DNA of 55,337 nt from an uncultured Bacilli bacterium (GTDB lineage Bacteria; Bacillota_I; Bacilli_A; RFN20; CAG-826), in assembly GCA_944363525.1 (NCBI GenBank), contig CALVUF010000009.1, positions 1-55,337 on the forward strand, given 5' to 3'. The position numbers and the translations under genes were made by a program. The notes beneath the pieces were generated by a model, which was not told the DNA's origin, did no database searches, and was given only the letters and a program-made list of their open reading frames with translations. This document shows, one piece after another, positions 50,272 through 55,337 of this stretch (positions are counted from its first letter, which is position 1; every line of letters starts with the position of its first letter).

Positions 50272-50817
50272 ATGAACTTACTTTCAAGAATCCCTGTTGA
50301 CTATCCGAACGCGGACAAGTTCAAGGCCGCTTTCCTCGCCTTGGCGCGCTTCGTCATCAAAAATGGGTGGGGAGGAGCCTGCCACGCCACCTCCGCCATC
50401 CTCTATGCCATCGCCAGGCGGCTTGGCATAAAGGCGATCCCTTGCATAGGAGAGGCCTTCGAGGGGACGGCACCGTTCGACCATTCCTGGCTGGAGATCG
50501 ACGGCAAGCCGTATGATGTCGCGATAGCCGTGCCCCTGAACCCCGAGTGCGCCTGCGCCCCCGTGTTCGCCGGCATTGATGTCTCCGCCATGCGGCCGGC
50601 GTTCATCGAGTACGGAATCTACCATTCCGGGTTAGGAAATCCGGCAGACGTCATAAGCGAAATGGACCTGCTCGACTACTTCAGGGGCTGTCCTTCCCCC
50701 GATCTGTTTCGGCTTACCAGGAGCCTTTGCGAGGCGATTGGTTTCCCCATCGACGGCGCATGGCTCGAAAAGAACCTTGCGGGCATCAAGAGGAGGTACG
50801 TGCGAGTCGAGGGGTGA
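50272..50817 (+). CDS. Transglutaminase-like cysteine-fold protein
   Basis: The 181-residue protein has a Cys-His-Asp triad in the transglutaminase-like order: Cys37 in GGACHATSAILYAI, His71 in FDHSWLEIDGKPYDVAI and Asp82 in the same stretch. The C-terminal 90 residues are acidic then helical and basic. Such proteins may be peptidases, amidases or inactive binders, and the fold is also found in lasso-peptide B2 enzymes; no precursor peptide was seen nearby. The GC-rich codon use differs sharply from the restriction genes on its left and the AT-rich genes on its right. Confidence 0.7.
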   Translation: MNLLSRIPVDYPNADKFKAAFLALARFVIKNGWGGACHATSAILYAIARRLGIKAIPCIGEAFEGTAPFDHSWLEIDGKPYDVAIAVPLNPECACAPVFAGIDVSAMRPAFIEYGIYHSGLGNPADVISEMDLLDYFRGCPSPDLFRLTRSLCEAIGFPIDGAWLEKNLAGIKRRYVRVEG

Positions 50818-51038
50818 TGGGGTTCCAAAGCAGCACGATTTGGAAGAAGGGGTTGCATTCTGAGTGCTGAAGTATGCTGTCGAGGAGGAACCACCGCACG
50901 ATTTGTATCAATTTCATTCTTTCTTGCCATCTTATAACTAACATTTTGATACAAAGCAAAGGTATCAAAGTGAACGATATTTGCTCGAGAAATCGGGCAT
51001 TTTTTCATTTTAGGCGCTTTGCTAGTAGATAAATTTAG

Positions 51039-51473
51039 GTTCGAACCTTAGGAGAATCAGTACCAGTAAACGAAAAACTTTCCGAGATTTTTGCCCAGTT
51101 GAGGATAAGCGATAAATCTGGTAGAGGTGTGCCAAAAATCGTTGAAACCTACACTAGAAATGCTTTTCAGTTTAGAGATAATTCGATTGTAGTAACAATT
51201 CCTTTCAATTCGATTAAAAAAGTTGGTGATAAAATTGGTAATAACATTGGTGATAAACCTGTTATTACAAGAAAGCATGGATTAAATTTGACTAGAGAAA
51301 GAATACTTTCTGAAATGAGACATAATCCTAACATTACCAAGTCTGAACTGGTCATTTTAATTGGAATCAGTGATACAGCAATCGATAACAACGTTAGATA
51401 TTTAAGAAATAACGGATATATAAAGCGTATTGGTGAAAATAAAAATGGTTATTGGGAGGTTATTAAACAATAA
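51039..51473 (+). pseudogene. N-terminally truncated AlbA_2/RecG-like regulator
   Basis: The frame is open from 51039 without a proper start and opens with NEKLSEIFAQLRISDKSGRG then VPKIVETYTRNAF. That is the C-terminal ATPase-like part of Schlafen AlbA_2 'RecG-like' transcriptional regulators. It is followed by a charged linker and a winged helix (SELVILIGISDTAIDNNVRY and IKRIGENKNGYWEVI). The N-terminal AlbA_2 DNA-binding domain, several hundred residues in intact relatives, is missing. It is very AT-rich. A shorter product from ATG 51099 is possible but would be only a fragment. Confidence 0.72.
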
Positions 51474-51796
51474 TGTCCAAAATGATTGCATATTGTGGTA
51501 TAGATTGCAGCAAATGTGATGCTTATATCGCTACAATTACGAATGATAGTGAGTTAAAGACAAAAACAGCAAAAGATTGGTCTAAACTAAACAACGCAAC
51601 AATTCTTCCTAACCACATTAATTGTAACGGATGCAGAAAAGACGGTGCAAAAACGATATTTTGTTCAAATTTATGTCCTATAAGAAAATGTGCTATAAAG
51701 AATTCTGTTGACAATTGCACTCAATGTAAGAAATACAATGATTGCGACACTATCCAAACATTTTTAAAAACAAACCATTCTATAATTAATCATTAA
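51473..51796 (+). CDS. DUF3795 cysteine-rich protein
   Basis: The 107-residue protein has paired cysteines: IAYCGIDCSKCDAYIA at the start, INCNGCRKDGA in the middle, FCSNLCPIRKCA and NCTQCKKYNDCD near the end. This is the DUF3795 pattern, presumably binding zinc or an iron-sulphur cluster. The start overlaps the previous stop by 1 nt (TAATG). It is AT-rich like the truncated gene before it, so the two probably arrived together. Confidence 0.85.
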   Translation: MSKMIAYCGIDCSKCDAYIATITNDSELKTKTAKDWSKLNNATILPNHINCNGCRKDGAKTIFCSNLCPIRKCAIKNSVDNCTQCKKYNDCDTIQTFLKTNHSIINH

Positions 51797-51815
51797 ATGT
51801 TTACTAATACCTTCA

Positions 51816-51893
51816 TCGGTATCGTTTTTCTAGTAAGCGTATCATTTTGCTAGTAGGGGTATCGTTTTGTATTTAAGCGATAGCACAAAGACA
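51816..51893. repeat. Mobile-element terminal repeat, copy 2
   Basis: Three 20-bp units (51816, 51836, 51856) read [C/G][G/C]GTATCRTTTT-CTAGTA, followed by AAGCGATAGCACAAAGAC. The block is colinear with 1-78, and similarity stops at about 51893. No transposase gene lies next to it. Confidence 0.75.
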
Positions 51894-51905
51894 GTTAGTT
51901 AGCCT

Positions 51906-51940
51906 AGGATTGACGCGTCTAGCGTCAGTCCTATTTTCTT
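51906..51940 (+). terminator. Terminator, near copy of the tRNA-Ser terminator
   Basis: AGGATTGACGC-GTCTA-GCGTCAGTCCT, an 11-bp stem, is followed by ATTTTCTTT. Stem ends, flanking AG.TAGC and downstream TTTTCTTT.GTTT match the hairpin at 47542. Confidence 0.8.
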
Positions 51941-52030
51941 TCGTTTGGGCAGGGTTCGGCGCCGCCATATTTGGGGGTCTATCAAGAGTTTGTGGTCTAT
52001 AGCATCCAAGGGAAGAACCCTTTAGCATTT

Positions 52031-52098
52031 ATAACTCGTTATAACTCACTATAACTTTTGAAATTCGTTATAACCCACTATAACTCGCTATAACTTTT
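52031..52098. repeat. 10-bp-periodic ATAAC array, left of the AAA ATPase gene
   Basis: ATAAC begins at 52031, 52041, 52051, 52070, 52080 and 52090; the one missing unit (about 52061) is degenerate. Units read ATAACTCGTT, ATAACTCACT, ATAACTTTTG and variants. The exact 10-bp period puts all units on one DNA face. The remaining part of 51797-52128 holds only the repeat and terminator listed separately. Confidence 0.85.
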
Positions 52099-52128
52099 GG
52101 GGCCGTTTGGCGTTCTGGTTTAATCCCT

Positions 52129-53163
52129 TTATTTGGTCTTCAGAAAGACATCGAACCGGGGCAGGGCGAATTGGATATAGCCATAGCTGGGAGAGTAGAG
52201 GATCCCCTCTTTGATGAGGTCGTCGCGGTAACTGCTTAAATATGACACGGATTTGTCAAGCTTTTCGCTTAGTTCCGATGTCTTGATCGGGCGATCGCTT
52301 TCCATGGCCTTGAGGATGTTTTTGGCCATCGGGCTTATTTCGGAATAGAGTTTCTCGTAGACGAATTCATCTAGTTGTTGGTCGAATGCCAAAAACACGT
52401 CTTGGTCTGCTTTGACTTTACCCATTTCGAATAGATAATAACCGAGCACTTGGTAAGCGTAGGCGTATCCTTTCGTGATTTTAGCCAAGGATAAAGAGGT
52501 CTCTTCATCCACTTTAAGAAGGTCCATATATTTTGCGGCGACGGAACCGATTGGCAAGGGGCCGATGGCAATCCGCGGCGCTCGGTAGAGGAAAGTGAGC
52601 GATTTGTTGTTTCGCAATCGCGAGATATTCTCATAAAGCCCGGTCATCAACAAACGCAGGCGGTAGCCTTCGCCTAATAATGAGGCATAACCTTGAACGA
52701 AGTATTTCATGGCGTTGCTGTTATCCACCTCGTCGATGATAACCAACACTTTTTTGCCCTTTTTCTCCAAGTAAGCAAGCAATCTCTTTAAAAGCGTCAT
52801 GACGTCGGATATTGGCTCTTTGCCTTGCAGGCTGATGCCGAATCCTTTGAAAGAGACCGAGAATTCGCCCTTAAGGAAGAGATGCCGAAGTTTGGCTTGG
52901 GAATAGATCTCGGCTGCGACCGCCTCCAAAATGTGGTTTTTCGGGCCGATGTTGGCGACAATCCAGTCGTCTTTGGCTCGTAGTTCATTGGCGATCGAGT
53001 ACATGAAAACCGATTTGCCACTGCCACGAACACCGGTCAGTACGTAGACATAGTTTGCGGGGGCGTCGGTTGAAAAATCTTCGATGATTTGAGATCTATC
53101 CCGTAATCTATCGATAAAATTCGCAGGTTTCATTCCGAACGTTAAAGAAAAAGGGTTTTTCAT
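52129..53163 (-). CDS. AAA-type ATPase, Orc1/STAND-like
   Basis: The 344-residue protein has Walker A GVRGSGKS (44-51) and Walker B VLVIIDEVDN (about 141-150). An arginine-bearing sensor region LLMTGLYENISRLRNN follows, then a C-terminal winged helix (TSELSEKLDKSVSYLSSYRD, then LIKEGILYSPSYGYIQFALP). This is the layout of ORC1/CDC6-like and archaeal-type ATPases with DNA binding at the C-terminus. GAGGAGG precedes the ATG. ATAAC repeat arrays lie on both sides and are the natural candidates for its binding sites. Confidence 0.8.
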   Translation of the reverse strand: MKNPFSLTFGMKPANFIDRLRDRSQIIEDFSTDAPANYVYVLTGVRGSGKSVFMYSIANELRAKDDWIVANIGPKNHILEAVAAEIYSQAKLRHLFLKGEFSVSFKGFGISLQGKEPISDVMTLLKRLLAYLEKKGKKVLVIIDEVDNSNAMKYFVQGYASLLGEGYRLRLLMTGLYENISRLRNNKSLTFLYRAPRIAIGPLPIGSVAAKYMDLLKVDEETSLSLAKITKGYAYAYQVLGYYLFEMGKVKADQDVFLAFDQQLDEFVYEKLYSEISPMAKNILKAMESDRPIKTSELSEKLDKSVSYLSSYRDDLIKEGILYSPSYGYIQFALPRFDVFLKTK

Positions 53164-53194
53164 ACTTGTTCCTCCTCACGTATTCTAACACATT

Positions 53195-53286
53195 ATAACT
53201 TTTAAAACCAACATAACTTATTATAACTTACTATAACCTGTTATAACTTTCAAAAATCATTATAACCTATCATAACTTTCCATAAC
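53195..53286. repeat. 10-bp-periodic ATAAC array, right of the AAA ATPase gene
   Basis: ATAAC begins at 53195, 53213, 53223, 53233, 53243, 53262, 53272 and 53282. As on the other side, runs of 10-bp units are interrupted by one degenerate unit (about 53252). The array covers the upstream region of the ATPase gene, so autoregulation is possible. Confidence 0.85.
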
Positions 53287-53303
53287 TTTCTTGGGCGGTT
53301 GAC

Positions 53304-53567
53304 TTAACTGAGCGTATCTGTGTTATCGATGATTTCCTGCACCGCATCGAGATTATTGAGCTTCGCCCCTGGTGCGGGAGAAATGGCCACCTTTAGCGAA
53401 TCGTTTAAGGATAAATCGAACTTTTTACCCCCTCTTCTATAGCCTTGTTTGCTTAATAGATAGATGAAGGCTGGCATCCCCTTTGAGGGATTCTTTGAGT
53501 AAATAAGGCCGTAGGGCATCTGATATTTCCAAGCGACGGGCCGGCTGACCGCGCTTGACCGGGACAC
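53304..53567 (-). pseudogene. Fragment of an unidentified protein
   Basis: The frame is open from about 53596 (after a TAA) with GTG 53567 as the only early start, and no ribosome site. The product, about 87 residues, is protein-like: VAWKYQMPYGLIYSKNPSKG, FIYLLSKQGYRRGGKKFDLS, then DAVQEIIDNTDTLS. No family was recognised. The absence of a proper start suggests a 3' remnant of a longer gene. Confidence 0.45.
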
Positions 53568-53610
53568 CTTGGTGGTGCCGGTTTGGGCGCTTTAGAAATA
53601 TAGTTTTCCT

Positions 53611-54264
53611 TTATTTTGAACTGTTCAGCCCGAAACGAAGCCGATTGTAATGCTTGAAGCCTTCGCTGAAATGGTATTGATCGTCTAATTGATAGCAGTA
53701 ATCCAAATATTCCCGGCCCTTTGCGTGAAACTTATCTTGGTGGTCCCCTGTCGTTAAAACCAGCAGGTTGTTGTGCATGTCGAGAATCTTGACCAGGCTG
53801 GCGTTAGGGTCTTGCTTGACCCTTTTGATGTACGCCTCATAGCCTTCCCCTTTTCGATGGGTCAATAGTTCCAACGGTTTGGCGATGTGTTTGCAAAAAT
53901 ATACTTTTAAATTGGATTTTGCGAAGATATCGGCGACGTCATCAAAGGTGATGTCGGTATCCTCGACTACATCGTGAAGCCAGCAAAGAGGCAAAATCCC
54001 GGCGAAGGGGATTTTGGTTTTGGCTAAGGCCTCTCGGTCAAATGGAGTTTGGCTTGCCCTTTCCAAACCAACCAGGTGTTGGAACGTCTCGGCGCAGCGA
54101 AGGGGATGGTAATAGTAAGGCTCACCATTGGGCCGATGCTGATTATGATGAGCTTTGATGGCGATTTTGATCGATAGGGCTAAAGCCGTGCGCTCTGGAT
54201 TGTCTATCTCGTCGGGGATGTATTTCGTAGCCTTGTCGAGGCTCAAGGATTCTAGTTCGTTCAT
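53611..54264 (-). CDS. HD-domain phosphohydrolase (SpoT/MESH1-like)
   Basis: The start is set at ATG 54264, which has GAGAGG 9 nt upstream; the longer frame to 54378 would run over the promoter of the divergent gene. The roughly 217-residue protein has IAIKAHHNQHRPNGEPYYYH and LCWLHDVVEDTDITFDDVA, the HD metal motifs of the ppGpp hydrolase family. LLTHRKGEGYEAYIKRVKQD, VKILDMHNNL and the C-terminal YHFSEGFKHYNRLRF follow. The synthetase domain is absent, so a small alarmone or nucleotide hydrolase is likely. It is divergent from an HTH gene. Confidence 0.82.
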   Translation of the reverse strand: MNELESLSLDKATKYIPDEIDNPERTALALSIKIAIKAHHNQHRPNGEPYYYHPLRCAETFQHLVGLERASQTPFDREALAKTKIPFAGILPLCWLHDVVEDTDITFDDVADIFAKSNLKVYFCKHIAKPLELLTHRKGEGYEAYIKRVKQDPNASLVKILDMHNNLLVLTTGDHQDKFHAKGREYLDYCYQLDDQYHFSEGFKHYNRLRFGLNSSK

Positions 54265-54336
54265 TGTCTTTTTCCTCTCGTTCATAAGGTTAATGGATAA
54301 TTTGCGGTTGCGGTCAAACGCCATTTGACATTGTGC

Positions 54337-54342
54337 TAGAAT
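54337..54342 (+). promoter_or_regulatory. -10 box TAGAAT of the HTH gene
   Basis: TAGAAT ends exactly 6 nt before ATG 54349, again without a ribosome site. Confidence 0.5.
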
Positions 54343-54348
54343 CGTTTC

Positions 54349-54735
54349 ATGGATTTGGCGGACTACATTGCTTTTCATAAGGAAAACAAGGAGAAAAGCT
54401 GCGATTTGGTCGAGTATTTATATTATCTAATGGATAATCACGGTTTGAGCGCTCCCGAACTTTATAATAAAGCCAATCTTAGCCGGCAGCTTTATTCCAG
54501 CATCATTTCAGGGAAATCCAAACCGAGCCTTCCGACTTTGATCAAAATCGCCTTCGCCCTTCGTCTTAATACCCATGAATGCAAGTTGCTGCTGAAAAAG
54601 ACCTCTTATACCCTTTCCTCCTCTTCGACGTATTCGCTCATTGTCCGTTATTGCATTGAAAACGGCATTTATGATCTAAACGCTTTGAATCGTTACCTTT
54701 CAGCTTATGGGTATGAAGATAGGCTTATTTACTGA
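54349..54735 (+). CDS. HTH (XRE-like) protein
   Basis: The 128-residue protein has a helix-turn-helix at about 30-75 (GLSAPELYNKANLSRQLYSS, ISGKSKPSLPTLIKIAFALR). A second helical part follows (about 80-128: LLLKKTSYTLSSSSTYSLIV, then YDLNALNRYLSAYGYEDR). This two-part layout belongs to a common Firmicutes XRE-like group. It is divergent to the HD hydrolase gene, which it may regulate. Confidence 0.8.
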   Translation: MDLADYIAFHKENKEKSCDLVEYLYYLMDNHGLSAPELYNKANLSRQLYSSIISGKSKPSLPTLIKIAFALRLNTHECKLLLKKTSYTLSSSSTYSLIVRYCIENGIYDLNALNRYLSAYGYEDRLIY

Positions 54736-54782
54736 TTGTTACGTGATTCCTTTATTTTGCTTTCCTTCCTTATAGAAAAAGC

Positions 54783-54850
54783 CACCCGACCCCTTAAACT
54801 GGACCCCGTAATTCGGACAGTCTAGAAAAAACCGTGGCCAAAAGATTGCC
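54783..54850. mobile_element. Probable left end of an IS3-like element
   Basis: A stretch with CCTTAAACTGGACCCCGTAA and TTCGGACAG precedes the HTH transposase-subunit gene. TGGACCCC...GGACA ends are seen in some IS3-family (IS150-type) elements. The exact boundary and the right end cannot be fixed because the window ends. Confidence 0.4.
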
Positions 54851-54880
54851 TCCGATTACAATGTGATTGGAGGTTTTCTT

Positions 54881-55201
54881 ATGTCCAGAAAATCGTATTC
54901 CCCCGAGGAGATTTCGCTCATTTCCTCATGCCCCTACGTGAAATCGGCGACCCCCAAGACGGTCAGGTACACCGCCGAGTTCATGGGTATTTTCCGGGAG
55001 GAAACCTTGGCCGGGAAATACGGAGGCGACGTATTCCGGGACCACGGCCTGCCGATCGATGCCATAGGATGGCAATCCATTCGGCAGACGATGAAGAACT
55101 GGAACCTGAAGATCTCGCGCGGGCAGGTCCTCACCGACAAAACCGGCCGGCCAAGGACGCGGGATCTGACCCAGGAGGAGATAATCGTATCCTCAAATTA
55201 A
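54881..55201 (+). CDS. IS3-type OrfA-like HTH protein
   Basis: The start is ATG 54881, with GGAGG 7 nt upstream. The roughly 106-residue protein opens with SRKSYSPEEISLISSCPYVK and continues TVRYTAEFMGIFREETLAGK, then VFRDHGLPIDAIGWQSIRQT. This resembles the helix-turn-helix first subunit that precedes the DDE transposase in IS3-like elements. The second ORF is not seen in the remaining 136 bp. GC-rich codon use contrasts with the genes to its left. Confidence 0.6.
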   Translation: MSRKSYSPEEISLISSCPYVKSATPKTVRYTAEFMGIFREETLAGKYGGDVFRDHGLPIDAIGWQSIRQTMKNWNLKISRGQVLTDKTGRPRTRDLTQEEIIVSSN

Positions 55202-55250
55202 ATTATGCGTCCGATAAAATCGGGCTTTTTTGGATGTAGGCAAAATTAAA

Positions 55251-55285
55251 ACAGGAGTTTTCCTGCGCACGGCAGGCAAACTCCT
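55251..55285. repeat. Long interrupted inverted repeat
   Basis: CAGGAGTTT pairs with AAACTCCTG, and inside it CCTGC-GCACG-GCAGG forms a second stem. No T-run follows, so it may be a recombination or IS structure rather than a terminator. Confidence 0.45.
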
Positions 55286-55337
55286 GCGGCGAAAAGTCAG
55301 AACCTAAGCTCTTCCGGGACCTTGTCCGACCAAGGCA

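Noticed and set aside
52031..53286. ATAAC arrays as a CRISPR
   Set aside because: Units are 10 bp without spacers, and no cas genes are present.

Overview
The window looks like a chromosome segment of an uncultured, low-complexity Bacillota (Bacilli or Mollicutes-like) gut bacterium. This placement is an inference. It rests on Gram-positive style lipoproteins, GGAGG ribosome sites, a cre-like CcpA/LacI operator, stand-alone carbohydrate ABC operons, and RDD, DUF368 and DUF1893 proteins. TGA is an ordinary stop codon, so the code is not the Mycoplasma code.

Left part (1-9.4 kb): a terminal repeat of a mobile element, two decayed small membrane-protein genes, a winged-helix regulator, a decayed RelB/DinJ antitoxin, a HAD hydrolase, a two-gene membrane glycosyltransferase operon (GT-C type plus GT2), and a leftward PHP metallo-hydrolase/AraC regulator operon.

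Centre (9.4-30.2 kb): one rightward operon of twelve genes acts as a complete polysaccharide utilisation locus. It encodes a GH43 lipoprotein, a large lipoprotein with a three-copy domain, an ABC importer (ATPase with a coiled-coil insertion, solute-binding lipoprotein, two permeases), an RDD membrane protein, and five predicted cytoplasmic enzymes: a beta-phosphoglucomutase/GH127 fusion, GH3, GH78, a GH63/GH37-like hydrolase and an SGNH esterase. The enzyme set points to rhamnose- and arabinose-decorated plant glycans. The divergent AraC regulator is the obvious controller. A leftward surface protein (30.2-31.7 kb) shares the repeated domain and has a perfect cre-like palindrome over its promoter.

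Right-centre (31.9-47.5 kb): a Big2-type lipoprotein with a probable ATA start codon, a sugar isomerase/xylulokinase pair, flavin reductase and Sel1-repeat genes, SGNH esterase, DUF368 transporter, a MATE exporter behind a small leader ORF, gpsA, DUF1893, GrpB, and two tRNA pairs (Ala-Met and Ile(TAT)-Ser). The two tRNA operons share the same promoter-leader hairpin.

Right end (47.5-55.3 kb): an accessory region of mixed base composition. It has a Type II restriction-modification pair, a serine recombinase remnant, a transglutaminase-like gene, a truncated AlbA/RecG-like gene with a DUF3795 gene, a second copy of the mobile-element terminal repeat, an AAA ATPase flanked on both sides by 10-bp-periodic ATAAC arrays, an HD hydrolase, an XRE regulator and the start of an IS3-like element. 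Many first genes in the window have a -10 box exactly 6 nt before the ATG and no ribosome site, which suggests leaderless transcription.
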